Translations under genes and position numbers: made by a program
Assembly: GCF_007922615.2 (NCBI RefSeq)
Contig: NZ_CP042301.2
Span: 1,178,001-1,242,000 of the forward strand
Length of the DNA stretch: 64,000 nucleotides
Reading direction: 5' to 3'
From: Nitratireductor mangrovi
GTDB lineage: Bacteria; Pseudomonadota; Alphaproteobacteria; Rhizobiales; Rhizobiaceae
The notes under the pieces: model-generated
Told to the model about the DNA's origin: nothing
Seen by the model: only the letters and a program-made list of their open reading frames with translations
The model's database searches: none
Shown here: one piece after another, positions 23,961 through 33,584 of the stretch
How the letters are laid out: every line of letters begins with the position of its first letter
How positions within the stretch are numbered: position 1 is the stretch's first letter

Positions 23961-24890
23961 CTATGGCTGGTCTGCGAGAAGCCAGGAGATAACCGGCGGC
24001 CATAGGCTGGCGGCGAACCGCTCCTTGAAAAAACCGAGATGGCCGATGTGGTCGGTACCGGCATTTTCCGGCGAAAACCGCAACTGGCTCCAGCTTGCCC
24101 CCGAGAAATGGCCGACCAGCGACCGTGTCGCTCGCTCGGTCGACCAGGGGTCGTCGGTGGTGCTGACTGCGAGGATCGGGATGCCGATGCGCTCGAAACG
24201 GGCAATGTCGGCCAGCGCCGGATCATCGAAGAGAAAGCCTGGACGACGGCACCAGCGCGCCCAGTCTCGGAAGACGCTGCCCGGCAGCGTTTCGCCGATG
24301 CCGAGCCAGCCCGGAGCTTCGCCGACGATGCGGGTGAGGGGGGCGCCGATGAAATTCATCGCCAGATAGAGGCGCAGGGCCTCGTCGGTCAGCCGCAGAT
24401 AGCCATTGGCCGAAGCGACCATCGCGAAACGCTCGAAACGCAGCGCCTGCGGACACAGCCCCAGCATGGTGCCGCCGATCGACTGACCGACGCCGAGCAG
24501 CTTGCGGCCCGGATGCAGCCGCATCAGCAGTTCGGCCGCGGCGGCCATGTCACGGTGGCCCCAGTCCTTCATGTTGATGCGGCCCTGCCACGCGGGTGGT
24601 CGCGCCGATCCGCCGACGCCGCGAAAATCGTAGGTCAGGACGACCGCCGCGCCGGCGTCGAGAAGGGCCTGTGCGAAGGCGCCATAAAAATCGCGGCGCA
24701 CCGCCGTGGCACTGGAGATCAGCACCATCGGACCGGAGGCGCCGGGGCGCGAATAGAGCGTTCCGCGCAACGGGAAGCCATCCGCGGCCTCGAACATGAT
24801 GGTCGCGATCTCGGGGGGGCGGACTACAGGGGCGGCAGGCACGGCGTTTCTCGCAAGCGCGCGACGCGCCATCGGTGTGGGCAGGATCAT
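23961..24890 (-). CDS. Alpha/beta hydrolase (COG4757-like), copy 2
   Basis: 309 aa. Same architecture as its downstream paralogue: LISSATAVRRDFYGAFAQAL, YDFRGVGGSARP, nucleophile elbow VGQSIGGTMLG, STTDDPWST and GHLGFFKERF with the catalytic His. GDT-like oxyanion details differ, and the lid region (LTRIVGEAPGWLGIGETLPGSVF) is similar in both. Substrate unknown. It reads toward copy 1 with a 73-bp gap that holds its own palindrome, so the two may be separately controlled. The start at 24890 is the first of two Met candidates (second at 24872). Confidence 0.78.
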   Translation of the reverse strand: MILPTPMARRALARNAVPAAPVVRPPEIATIMFEAADGFPLRGTLYSRPGASGPMVLISSATAVRRDFYGAFAQALLDAGAAVVLTYDFRGVGGSARPPAWQGRINMKDWGHRDMAAAAELLMRLHPGRKLLGVGQSIGGTMLGLCPQALRFERFAMVASANGYLRLTDEALRLYLAMNFIGAPLTRIVGEAPGWLGIGETLPGSVFRDWARWCRRPGFLFDDPALADIARFERIGIPILAVSTTDDPWSTERATRSLVGHFSGASWSQLRFSPENAGTDHIGHLGFFKERFAASLWPPVISWLLADQP

Positions 24891-25019
24891 CGAAATGCGA
24901 TAGCCGGCCCGGGGCGGGTGCTCCGTGCGCTATTTCACACTCGCGGCGCGAAGGGTGGCCCTGCCGACACCTCCCGCCAAGGCTTGCGCCGACAGAGCGG
25001 CTTGCCTATGCGGGCAGGC

Positions 25020-25631
25020 ATGGTTTCAGGCAGATCCTCGTCCGTGCCACCGCAAGACGGGCTGGTGGCCTATTTCGGCTACGGCTCGCTCGTCAATCGC
25101 GCCACCCACCGCACGGCGATCGTCGACGCGCTGCCGGCGCGCCTGCTCGGCTGGCGGCGCTACTGGCGCGCGCGTCCCGACATGCCCGGCTTTCCCGCCG
25201 CTCTGCTGACGGTCCGGCGCCAGCCGGACGCCGCGTGCGACGGTCTGCTCGTCATCGACCGCGCAGAAAACCTCGCCGCGGTCGATGCCCGCGAGGCGCG
25301 TTACCGGCGCGTCGCGTTGAGCGCGTCCGACATGCGGCTTGACCGTGAATTGCCGCCAGACTGCCCGGTCTTCGTCTACGAGGCGGAACCTGACCTGCCG
25401 CTGCATCCCGAACCGCCGGCGATCCTGCGTTCCTATCTCGACGCCGTGCTGCAGGGTTTCCTGGTCGAGCATGGCGAGGAAGGCCTCCTGCGTTTCGTGG
25501 CCGAGACGGATGGTTTCGATATGCCGATCCACGAGGATGGCGATCGCCCAGTCTATCCGCGCGCCGTCGAACTGTCGGCGCGGGAACGGGCCCTGTTTGC
25601 CCAACTCCTGTTGCGCGGCGGGCACCGATAG
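25020..25631 (+). CDS. Gamma-glutamylcyclotransferase-like protein
   Basis: 203 aa from ATG 25020; another in-frame ATG lies 12 bp upstream. The substrate loop [15 protein letters not shown] is the hallmark YGSL motif, followed by [14 protein letters not shown] and [24 protein letters not shown], in which the Glu of the REARY segment is the probable general acid-base. The family turns gamma-glutamyl peptides, including glutathione fragments, into 5-oxoproline. C-terminal part ([17 protein letters not shown]) is typical of the longer proteobacterial ChaC-related proteins. True substrate unknown. Confidence 0.72.
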   Translation: MVSGRSSSVPPQDGLVAYFGYGSLVNRATHRTAIVDALPARLLGWRRYWRARPDMPGFPAALLTVRRQPDAACDGLLVIDRAENLAAVDAREARYRRVALSASDMRLDRELPPDCPVFVYEAEPDLPLHPEPPAILRSYLDAVLQGFLVEHGEEGLLRFVAETDGFDMPIHEDGDRPVYPRAVELSARERALFAQLLLRGGHR

Positions 25632-25750
25632 TCGACATCGCGGCGCCGGATTACGGGGTGGCACGGGCGCCATGCTTCCTGTATAGGGCTGCATCCCGTA
25701 AACTGGGAGGTGAGGGCCGCGGGGCTGCCGCGCGACGACAAGGTGCTGTC

Positions 25751-27133
25751 ATGACGAAGAAATGGTCTCCGAATTCCTGGCGCAACAAGCCGATCTGCCA
25801 GGTGCCGGCCTACCCAGACGCACAGGTGCTGGCGGAAACCGAAAAGCAGCTCGGCACCTATCCGCCGCTGGTTTTTGCAGGTGAGGCGCGCAAGCTGAAA
25901 AAGCAGCTCGCAGCCGTTGCCGAGGGCCAGTCCTTCCTGCTCCAGGGCGGCGACTGCGCCGAAAGCTTCGCCGAGCATGGCGCCGACAACATCCGCGACT
26001 TTTTCCGCGTCTTCCTGCAGATGGCGGTCGTGCTGACCTTTGCCGGTTCGCAACCGGTCGTGAAGGTCGGTCGCATCGCCGGCCAGTTCGCCAAGCCGCG
26101 TTCGTCGGATAACGAAACCAAGGACGGTGTGACGCTGCCGAGCTATCGCGGCGACATCATCAACGGCATCGAGTTCGACGAGACCGCGCGCGTGCCCGAT
26201 CCGGGTCGCCAGAAGATGGCCTACCGCCAGTCGGCCGCCACGCTCAACCTGCTGCGAGCCTTCGCCCAGGGTGGTTTCGCGAGCCTGGAAAACACGCACA
26301 AATGGATGCTCGGATTCGTCTCCGACAGTCCGCAATCGGAGCGTTATCAGCTGGTTGCTGACCGCATCACCGAGACGATCGACTTCATGCGCGCCGTCGG
26401 CATCACCTCGGAGACCAACTATTCGCTGCGCGAGACCGATTTCTACACCAGCCACGAGGCGCTTCTGCTCGGCTACGAGGAAGCGCTGACGCGCGTCGAT
26501 TCCACCTCGGGCGACTGGTACGCCACCTCCGGCCACATGATCTGGATCGGCGACCGCACCCGCCAGCCCGACCATGCCCATGTCGAGTATTGCCGGGGCA
26601 TCAAGAATCCGCTCGGCCTGAAATGCGGCCCTTCGCTGACGCCGGACGGCCTGCTCGAATTGATCGACCTGCTCAATCCCGAGAACGAGCCGGGCCGGCT
26701 GACGCTGATTGCCCGCTACGGCTCCGACAAGGTCGCAGACCATTTGCCGAAGCTGATCCGGGCGGTCGAGAAGGAAGGCCGCAAGGTGGTCTGGTCGTGC
26801 GATCCGATGCACGGCAACACGATTACCCTCAACAGCTACAAGACCCGGCCTTTCGATCGCATCCTTCAGGAGGTCGAGACCTTCTTCGAGGTTCACCGCG
26901 CCGAGGGTACGCATCCGGGTGGCATTCACGTCGAGATGACCGGCAAGAACGTCACCGAATGCACCGGCGGCGCCCGCGCCATCTCGGCCGAGGATCTGCA
27001 CGACCGCTACCACACCCATTGCGACCCGCGGCTCAATGCGGAACAGGCGATCGAACTCGCCTTCCTGGTCTCGGAACTTCTCAAGAAGGGCCGCAACGGC
27101 GTCAGTGCCCAGCAACAGGTCGTCAATCTGTAG
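25751..27133 (+). CDS. aroF: 3-deoxy-7-phosphoheptulonate synthase, class II
   Basis: 460 aa from ATG 25751. Class II (plant-type) DAHP synthase: [10 protein letters not shown] at the N-terminus, [41 protein letters not shown] and CDPMHGNT, with metal and PEP-binding residues in place. Condenses PEP and erythrose 4-phosphate, the first step of the shikimate pathway. Rhizobia generally use this class. An intrinsic terminator follows. The ORF is open upstream of the ATG but that part has no family similarity. Confidence 0.95.
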   Translation: MTKKWSPNSWRNKPICQVPAYPDAQVLAETEKQLGTYPPLVFAGEARKLKKQLAAVAEGQSFLLQGGDCAESFAEHGADNIRDFFRVFLQMAVVLTFAGSQPVVKVGRIAGQFAKPRSSDNETKDGVTLPSYRGDIINGIEFDETARVPDPGRQKMAYRQSAATLNLLRAFAQGGFASLENTHKWMLGFVSDSPQSERYQLVADRITETIDFMRAVGITSETNYSLRETDFYTSHEALLLGYEEALTRVDSTSGDWYATSGHMIWIGDRTRQPDHAHVEYCRGIKNPLGLKCGPSLTPDGLLELIDLLNPENEPGRLTLIARYGSDKVADHLPKLIRAVEKEGRKVVWSCDPMHGNTITLNSYKTRPFDRILQEVETFFEVHRAEGTHPGGIHVEMTGKNVTECTGGARAISAEDLHDRYHTHCDPRLNAEQAIELAFLVSELLKKGRNGVSAQQQVVNL

Positions 27134-27166
27134 CCCTGGCCGCTGCGGCCATCAGCCATTGTCACG

Positions 27167-27187
27167 GCCGGCGCCTCACGCGCCGGC
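27167..27187 (+). terminator. Terminator after DAHP synthase
   Basis: GCCGGCGC and GCGCCGGC pair around CTCAC and are followed by TGCTTTGTTT. A compact 8-bp GC stem with a T-rich tail. Confidence 0.7.
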
Positions 27188-27321
27188 TGCTTTGTTTGGC
27201 GCTCCGAAAATGCCGATCAGAGCGGTATTGAATTCTTAACCTTGCGCCCATGCGGCAGCGGCGCTTCAAGCATCGATTAAGCCCACGCGACTAGTCTTTG
27301 CCCGATTGTATTGGGGCAGGA

Positions 27322-29940
27322 ATGGCAGGAACACGCGTGAGCGGCCGGCAAACGGAGCAATGGCGCGGTGCAGCGCTGCTTGGCGGCGGCTGCTTAGTGC
27401 TGGCGGCGATCTCGATCGCGCTTTCGCGTATCGAAGGCGGCATCGCTTCGCTCTGGCTGGCCAACGCCTTCGCCATCGCGATGCTTGCTACCCGCGCCCG
27501 GCGCCCGGGCTTGCTCGAAACGGGGGCCGTCCTCGCGGGTTCCTTGTGTGCCAATCTTCTCTTTGCGACGCCGTGGACGGTCGCCGTGCCGCTGTCGGTA
27601 GCCAATACTGTCGAGGTCGGGCTCTCCGTCTTCCTCATCAGGCTGTGGCTCCGCGGCCCTGCCGGCGTCTCGGCTGAGGACATGGCGGTCGTCTTTCTGG
27701 CCGGCGCCGCCGGCGTGCCGACGCTGATTGGAGCGCTGGTCTCGGCCTATATGGACTGGGCCGCGGGTTGGCCGGTCACAACAACCTTCGTCTCCTGGTT
27801 CGGCGGCAGTGTCCTTGGCGCCGCAATGGTCATGCCGGTCATGCTGCTTGTGAGCCGACAGGAGCTGGCGCGCTACGCTTCTGCGCGCGCGCTTGCCGTG
27901 TTCCTGGCCCTCGCCATGATCGCTGCCACGGTCAGCACACTCAGCATGGCCCACGTCTACTATCCGCTATTCGTCATCGGCCTGATGCTGCTGGCCGTCG
28001 CCGTGCAGCGTTCCGCGGTCGAGACCGCGCTCCTGGCGTTTGTCAGCGGGGCAACCGTCATTGCCGAGGTCGCTCTCGGTCTGGTGCCGGGGCTCGACGA
28101 CGGCGCGGCGGCCTTTGCCGGCCGTTTCCAGCCGACCCTCGCCATCACGGTGGCGCTGCCCGTCTATCTGAGCCTTCTTGTCCAGCGCAGCCGCGCCGAC
28201 CGGCGCCGGGTGGCCGAAAGCGAGCAGCTGTTCCGGCGCGCCATGGAGGATTCGGCCATCGGCATGGCGATCGTCGAGCTCGACGGCCGCATCCGCAAGG
28301 CCAACCGCGCGCTCGCCGAGATGCTCGGCTACACGCCCGAAACGCTCGCGGGCAAGGCCTTCTTCGAGCTTTCCCATCCTGACGATGCCGAGATCGGGCC
28401 CAGCTTCATGGACGAGGTTCTCGCAGGAAAACGTGATACCTACCGCTTCGAAAAGCGGTATCTGCGCCGCGATGGCTCGGCGGTCTGGACACAACTCGCC
28501 GGTTCGGTGATCCGCGACTCCGATACGGGCCGGCCGGAATACATGATCGCGCAGGTCGAAAACATCGACGAACGGAAGAAGGCTTCCGAGACAGTCGCCG
28601 AAGCCGAAAGCCGCTGGAATTTTGCCCTTTCCAGTGCACGCCAGGGGGTCTGGGACCTCGATCTGCGCAAGGGCCGCACCTACTATTCCGCGATGTGGAA
28701 GGAAATGCTCGGCTACCGCGAGAACGAGCTGTGCGAGGACGATCCTGACCTTTGGCTTTCGCTGATCCACCCCGACGACCGCCAGAAGGCGCTCGATCTC
28801 GAAAGCGACCATATCGTGGGCAATTCGTCATACTTCGAGGCCGAGTTCCGCATGCGGCACAAGGATGGCCATTGGGTCTGGGTTCTCGACCGCGGCAAGA
28901 CCATCGAGCGCGACGAGAACGGCCGCACGGTGCGCGCCATCGGCACCCACACCGACATCACGCCGCAAAAGGAGGCCCAGGCCAGGATCGCCGCGACGGC
29001 GGCCGCGCTCGAGTCGGAAAAGGAGCGCCTGCGGGTGACACTGCATTCGATCGGCGATGCGGTCATCTGTTCGGATGCCGAGGGTCGGGTGACCTTCATG
29101 AACCCGGCCGCCGAAATGCTGACCGGCCACGCCTCCGTTGCGGCGGTCGGTCGGCCGCTGCGCGACATCTATCAACCCCGTGACGAGGAAACGGGCGAGG
29201 CGGTCATGCTGTCACGCAATGAAGAAGACGGCGATGCACATGGGCGCATCTTCATCGAACGGGCCGACGGCGCACGTTCCAGCATCCGCCACGTTATCTC
29301 GCCGATCGTCACCGGGGAGGGGCGGCGCGACGGCTACGTGATCGTTTTCCAGGACTTCACCGACGCGCGCACACTGCAGCGCCAGCTCGTCCACGCCGCC
29401 AGCCACGATTCGCTCACCGGCCTGTCCAACCGGGCGCATTTCATGGCCACCATGCGCGCTTTGTTGGAGGAGACTCGGCAGGAGCCCGGTACGCAGCACC
29501 AGTTGCTCTTCATCGACCTCGATCGTTTCAAGGAGGTCAACGACACCGCCGGGCACATGGCCGGCGACGCCTTGCTGAAGCGGATCGCCACGACCTTGCG
29601 CGGCTGCGTGCGGCGCAACGACTTCGTCGCCCGACTCGGCGGCGACGAATTTGCCATTGTCCTCAAATATTGCGGACTGGAGGAAGCCGAACGCGAGGCG
29701 GAAATGGTCGTGCGTGCCATCGGCGGAGTCCCCTTTGAGTGGGAAGGCCAAACTCATCATGTCGGCGCCAGCATCGGCATCGCCTCGCTCGCCTCGAACG
29801 TCGCCGACGTCGACGACGTCATCGCCTTTGCCGATCGCGGCTGCTACGCCTCCAAGGCGGCCGGGCGCGGCACGGTCCGGGTCTGGCGGCCGGAGGACGG
29901 CGGCGAGGTCGAGCCGCTGAAGGTGGCCGGCACCAGGTGA
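27322..29940 (+). CDS. MASE1-PAS-PAS-PAS-GGDEF diguanylate cyclase
   Basis: 872 aa from ATG 27322 with GGGGCAGG upstream. Residues 1-290 are a MASE1-type membrane sensor with eight or nine helices. PAS domains start near 303 (AMEDSAIGMAIVELDGRI), 432 (SARQGVWDLDLRKG) and 573 (SIGDAVICSDAEGRVTFMN). The GGDEF domain spans about 690-860 with the intact active motif LGGDEFAIV and an RRND inhibitory I-site five residues before it. No EAL domain follows. It should make cyclic di-GMP in response to a membrane signal and be feedback inhibited. It stands alone in its transcript. Confidence 0.93.
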   Translation: MAGTRVSGRQTEQWRGAALLGGGCLVLAAISIALSRIEGGIASLWLANAFAIAMLATRARRPGLLETGAVLAGSLCANLLFATPWTVAVPLSVANTVEVGLSVFLIRLWLRGPAGVSAEDMAVVFLAGAAGVPTLIGALVSAYMDWAAGWPVTTTFVSWFGGSVLGAAMVMPVMLLVSRQELARYASARALAVFLALAMIAATVSTLSMAHVYYPLFVIGLMLLAVAVQRSAVETALLAFVSGATVIAEVALGLVPGLDDGAAAFAGRFQPTLAITVALPVYLSLLVQRSRADRRRVAESEQLFRRAMEDSAIGMAIVELDGRIRKANRALAEMLGYTPETLAGKAFFELSHPDDAEIGPSFMDEVLAGKRDTYRFEKRYLRRDGSAVWTQLAGSVIRDSDTGRPEYMIAQVENIDERKKASETVAEAESRWNFALSSARQGVWDLDLRKGRTYYSAMWKEMLGYRENELCEDDPDLWLSLIHPDDRQKALDLESDHIVGNSSYFEAEFRMRHKDGHWVWVLDRGKTIERDENGRTVRAIGTHTDITPQKEAQARIAATAAALESEKERLRVTLHSIGDAVICSDAEGRVTFMNPAAEMLTGHASVAAVGRPLRDIYQPRDEETGEAVMLSRNEEDGDAHGRIFIERADGARSSIRHVISPIVTGEGRRDGYVIVFQDFTDARTLQRQLVHAASHDSLTGLSNRAHFMATMRALLEETRQEPGTQHQLLFIDLDRFKEVNDTAGHMAGDALLKRIATTLRGCVRRNDFVARLGGDEFAIVLKYCGLEEAEREAEMVVRAIGGVPFEWEGQTHHVGASIGIASLASNVADVDDVIAFADRGCYASKAAGRGTVRVWRPEDGGEVEPLKVAGTR

Positions 29941-30039
29941 GCCGGCAATTCCGGTCTTTCAGTTCTCCTGACAATGCCGTGAATATTTTGCGCTTTGGTC
30001 GATCGCATGCCGCGCTTACGCTCGCATGAGGAGGCGAGC

Positions 30040-30459
30040 ATGGACGATATCCATTCCGGCGGCTGTCTTTGCGGCGCGGTGCGGTTTCGCGCTCGCGGGC
30101 CGCTGCGCGGTGTCATCTTCTGCCATTGCGGCCAGTGTCGCCGCCAGTCGGGGCATATTTTCGCGGCCACCAACGTTACCACCGATCGGCTCCAGGTCGC
30201 GGGCGCGTGCCATCTCACCTGGTACCGTTCCTCCGACATGGCCGAGCGTGGCTTCTGCCGGATGTGCGGATCGGCGCTGTTCTGGAAACGCGGCGGTGCT
30301 GCGGATATCTCCGTCATGGCCGGCGCCTTCGACGCCCCGGGGCGCCTCAAGGCCGAGGCCCATATCTTCGTCGCCGACAAGGCAGATTATTACGACATCG
30401 GGGATGGCTTGCCGCAACACGCGCGCTCCATGGCCTCGGTGAAGGTCGCGGGTGACTGA
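30040..30459 (+). CDS. GFA family protein (glutathione-dependent formaldehyde-activating-like)
   Basis: 139 aa from ATG 30040, GAGGAG upstream. Zinc-ligand cysteines follow the GFA pattern: GGCLCGAVRF, FCHCGQCRRQSG and FCRMCGSALFWK. The family includes enzymes that form S-hydroxymethylglutathione, but most members have unknown activity. C-terminus KADYYDIGDGLPQH is typical. No pathway genes are adjacent. Confidence 0.85.
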   Translation: MDDIHSGGCLCGAVRFRARGPLRGVIFCHCGQCRRQSGHIFAATNVTTDRLQVAGACHLTWYRSSDMAERGFCRMCGSALFWKRGGAADISVMAGAFDAPGRLKAEAHIFVADKADYYDIGDGLPQHARSMASVKVAGD

Positions 30460-30549
30460 ACGATGTTCGGTTGATCGTCGCCAGTTGGTGAACGAAGAGT
30501 CTGCCTGCTGGCGACTGAAATTGTCTCTTCGAGCGCGTATATCGGTGGC

Positions 30550-31347
30550 ATGACAACGCTTCCGACACTTTTTCTTTCGCATGGCGGCCCGAACATCGTC
30601 ACCGACGATAGCGAGGCGCGCGATTTCCTGAAGGGGCTCTCCGGATTGCTCCCGCGCCCAAAGGCGATCGTGATCGCATCGGCGCATTTCGAGACCGGCG
30701 GCGTCTCGGTGGTGACCGACCCGAACCCGGACATGATCTACGATTTCGGCGGCTTCGCGCCCGAGCTTTACCAGATGGTCTACCCGGCGCCGGGTGCCCC
30801 CGAGATGGCCGAACGGGTCTTCGAACGGCTTGACGCAGCCGGGCTGGAACCGTCGCGCATTACGCAGCGCGGCTATGATCACGGCACCTGGACGCCCTTG
30901 CTTCTCGCCTATCCGCAGGCGGATATCCCGGTGCTCCAGGTGTCGATCGACCCGGACCGCGATGCGCGCTGGCATTTCGCCGTCGGCCGGGCGCTGGCCG
31001 GATTGCGCGAGGAGGACATCCTCGTCATCGGCTCCGGCCACATCACGCACAATCTGCGCGCGGTGTTTTCGGCCATGCGCGGCGGCATGGCGCCGGATCC
31101 GGCCATGGCAGGAATGGTCGCGGCCTTCACCGACTGGTTCGCGCAACATCTTGCTGCCGGCGACATCGAGACCTTGCTCAACTGGAAGCGCGCCGCACCG
31201 TTCGTGCGCGAGAACCACCCGAGCGACGAGCATCTGATGCCGATCTTCTTCGCACTTGGCGCGGCGGGAGCAAACGCGAAGGGCGAGCGGGTACATGCGT
31301 CGCGCCAGTTTGGCTTCTTCGCCTTTGATGCCTATCTCTTCGGTTAA
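30550..31347 (+). CDS. Extradiol aromatic ring-opening dioxygenase, LigB/DODA type
   Basis: 265 aa. Class III extradiol (LigB-like) protein of the YgiD/DODA group. Metal-binding histidines lie in LFLSHGGPN, IASAHFETG and YDHGTWTPLLLAYP, with GSGHITHNLRA near the middle and QFGFFAFDAYLFG at the end. Members cleave catechols such as DOPA or act as zinc-dependent oxidative enzymes in plants and bacteria. Substrate here is not known. The gene has its own 90-bp upstream gap and precedes the hemerythrin gene. Confidence 0.85.
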   Translation: MTTLPTLFLSHGGPNIVTDDSEARDFLKGLSGLLPRPKAIVIASAHFETGGVSVVTDPNPDMIYDFGGFAPELYQMVYPAPGAPEMAERVFERLDAAGLEPSRITQRGYDHGTWTPLLLAYPQADIPVLQVSIDPDRDARWHFAVGRALAGLREEDILVIGSGHITHNLRAVFSAMRGGMAPDPAMAGMVAAFTDWFAQHLAAGDIETLLNWKRAAPFVRENHPSDEHLMPIFFALGAAGANAKGERVHASRQFGFFAFDAYLFG

Positions 31348-31428
31348 GCGGCTGGAATCCCATCGCCTGCCACTTGACCTGAACGGGCGGAGCCCGCGCA
31401 TCATCAGCACCAGATCCCGGACCGTGCC

Positions 31429-32013
31429 ATGAACGACCGCAACGAGGCCGATCTACTGACCCGAGCGGGGCTTCCCGACGACCTTCGCTATCTGGTCGAT
31501 AAATACCCGCGCTCGGACTGGGCCGCGCATGACAACATCGGCGGCATGGCGCAGTTCTGGCTGCAGCGCCACGACATGTTCCGCGAACTGGGCGGGCTCT
31601 TGACCAACGGCATCGGCGAATATCGCGAAGGCCGCATGACGGCGCCCGACTTCGCGCAATGGTTCGCGCCGCGGCTCAATTTCTTCCTCGGTCACCTCGA
31701 CGGGCATCACAACGTCGAGGATCAGCATTATTTCCCGGCCTTTGCCCGCGCCGAACCGCGCCTCAAGCGCGGCTTCGACATTCTCGACAGCGACCATCAC
31801 GCCATCCACGAGGCGCTTGAACTCAATGCCGAGGCCGCCAATGGTTTCCTGCGTGCGCTTGAGGAGAGCGCGGACCGGCAGCGTTTTGCCGCCGACGCCT
31901 ATGCCGAGGCCAATGCCCGCCTGGTGGCGATGCTTGCCCGCCATCTCGACGACGAGGAGGATCTGATCATCCCGCTGATCCTCGACCGTGGCGACACCGG
32001 CCTTCCTGTCTGA
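31429..32013 (+). CDS. Hemerythrin HHE domain protein
   Basis: 194 aa. Contains the His/Glu ligands of a four-helix di-iron site: WAAHDN, WLQRHDMFREL, HLDGHHNVEDQHYFP, DSDHHAIHEAL and ARHLDDEEDLIIP. The family binds oxygen or nitric oxide and iron. No signal peptide, so cytoplasmic. It sits between a dioxygenase gene and a glycosylase gene with normal gaps and no obvious operon. Confidence 0.85.
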   Translation: MNDRNEADLLTRAGLPDDLRYLVDKYPRSDWAAHDNIGGMAQFWLQRHDMFRELGGLLTNGIGEYREGRMTAPDFAQWFAPRLNFFLGHLDGHHNVEDQHYFPAFARAEPRLKRGFDILDSDHHAIHEALELNAEAANGFLRALEESADRQRFAADAYAEANARLVAMLARHLDDEEDLIIPLILDRGDTGLPV

Positions 32014-32137
32014 GGCCTGTCATGAGTGAGGCACCCGGGGGCGAACCGACGCTTGCCTGAAATATAGGCTGCCGCCCATAATCGCCTGCGCTCGCAAGCC
32101 CGCTTCGCGGCTGCAACGCGCCAGGGGAGGGCCGGTC

Positions 32138-32851
32138 ATGATGTCATTCGCAGCGATCCGCAAGCGTGCCGCCAGCCGCAAGGGCGGGGAGGACGCACTT
32201 GCCACCTTGCTGCCGCCCGTGGCCGACAATGCCATGGTCGCAAGGCTCGGCGACGACCGTATCCTGTCGACCATGGCCAACCGGGTGTTTTCGGCCGGCT
32301 TCGTGTGGAGCGTGATCGAGCAGAAATGGCCGGGCTTCGAGGAAGCCTTCCTCGGTTTCGACCCGAAGCGGCTCCTGTTCCAGCCGGACGAGTTCTGGCA
32401 CGACCTCGCCGGCGACAAGCGCATCGTGCGCAATCCCCAGAAGATCAAGTCGGTGCGTGAGAACGCCATCTTTGTCGACCGAATCTCGAGCGAACATGGC
32501 GGCTTCGGCAGATATCTGGCTGAATGGCCTGCCGACAACCAGGTCGGCCTGATGGCGTGGCTCGGCAAGAATGGCAGCCGGCTTGGCGGCAATACCGGGC
32601 AATATTTCCTGCGCTGGATCGGCTGGGACGGTTTCATCGTCTCGCGCGACTTTGCCGCCGCCCTGCGCGACGCCGGGCTCGACATCGCCGAGAGCCCGAC
32701 CTCGAAAAAGGACCTCGCCGCCATCCAGGCCCAGCTCAACAGCTGGAAAGCCGAAACCGGCCTGCCATACCTGCATCTGTCGCGCATCCTCGCCATGTCG
32801 ATCGGCGAGAACCACTCCGCTGAATCGCTTCGCGACTATATGGGCGAGTGA
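32138..32851 (+). CDS. tag: DNA-3-methyladenine glycosylase I family protein
   Basis: 237 aa. Resembles the 3-methyladenine glycosylase I superfamily in its long alpha-helical form: FSAGFVWSVIEQKWPGFEEAFLGFDP, VRNPQKIKSVRENAIFVDRI, NTGQYFLRWIGWDGFI and a C-terminal GLPYLHLSRILAMSIGEN. It lacks the usual N-terminal zinc-binding CxW motif of E. coli Tag, so it belongs to a divergent branch. Expected role is removal of alkylated bases. Chromosomal genes on both sides are unrelated. Confidence 0.75.
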   Translation: MMSFAAIRKRAASRKGGEDALATLLPPVADNAMVARLGDDRILSTMANRVFSAGFVWSVIEQKWPGFEEAFLGFDPKRLLFQPDEFWHDLAGDKRIVRNPQKIKSVRENAIFVDRISSEHGGFGRYLAEWPADNQVGLMAWLGKNGSRLGGNTGQYFLRWIGWDGFIVSRDFAAALRDAGLDIAESPTSKKDLAAIQAQLNSWKAETGLPYLHLSRILAMSIGENHSAESLRDYMGE

Positions 32852-33021
32852 CACAGGCCATACGCTCCCGCGACCCAAGCCTGCCCCGCGCGGTTCGTTC
32901 GTTTTTTCGCTGATCTGTCGCTGCCCTTCCGGTGGGCGCCCCGAGCCTTGCCTTGTGGAGCCGTATGGCGGCAGGCTGAAAGGCGTGATACAAGTAAAGA
33001 ACGCCATCGGGAGTGTGGACA

Positions 33022-33429
33022 ATGCCTCGCATCGCAACCATGTTCTTCAAATTCGCCGTCGTGTTCTTGCTGTTGGGCATATTGATGGGATTGCAGATGG
33101 CTATCTCGGGTAATCACAATGTCATCGGTGCGCATGCGCACAGCAATCTTCTAGGCTGGGTAACAAGTGCTGTATTCGGCGGTTATTACGCGCTCAATCC
33201 AGCCAAAGCAGAAACAAGATTGGCCGGCATTCATTTCTGGATATACACGGTTTCGATAGCGATCATGATACCGGCTCTCTATCTGTTCTATCTCGGCTAT
33301 CAAGCTGTCGAACCGTTGCTGCCGATCACTTCGATTGCCGCACTCGTGGCAGTGCTTGTCTTCGCGGTGGTCGTGTACGCGCCCGCCGTGCCAAGCTCGG
33401 GCAGGGCGAAGCTGTCGCCGGCGGAGTAA
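33022..33429 (+). CDS. Small cytochrome-oxidase-subunit-I-like membrane protein
   Basis: 135 aa from ATG 33022, with GGGAG 8 nt upstream; a GTG at 33013 is a poorer choice. Four predicted membrane helices (about 7-27, 42-58, 72-92, 98-118). The AHAHSNLLGW motif (His38, His40) after helix 1 recalls the helix of heme-copper oxidase subunit I that carries heme-ligand histidines. Function unknown; it may bind heme. Codon use (ATA, TTG, GGA) and GC are visibly lower than in the flanking genes, suggesting acquisition. Confidence 0.65.
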   Translation: MPRIATMFFKFAVVFLLLGILMGLQMAISGNHNVIGAHAHSNLLGWVTSAVFGGYYALNPAKAETRLAGIHFWIYTVSIAIMIPALYLFYLGYQAVEPLLPITSIAALVAVLVFAVVVYAPAVPSSGRAKLSPAE

Positions 33430-33584
33430 CGGTTCTCCGCCCCGATCTGAGATTGGGCTCGGCTGGAACCTTGTCCTAGCCCGCCTCGCTTTCGCTGCTT
33501 GGCCGCTGCGCCCTCACGCCCGCCGGCCACGCCCTCGGCGCGCATCCGGTTGCCAGCCGCCGGTGCGCGCGCTAGAGGCGATGC

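Noticed and set aside
24039..25631. Single 530-codon frame joining a stretch opposite the hydrolase to the cyclotransferase gene
   Set aside because: The first 320 codons are antisense to the hydrolase and unlike any family; the true gene begins near 25020.
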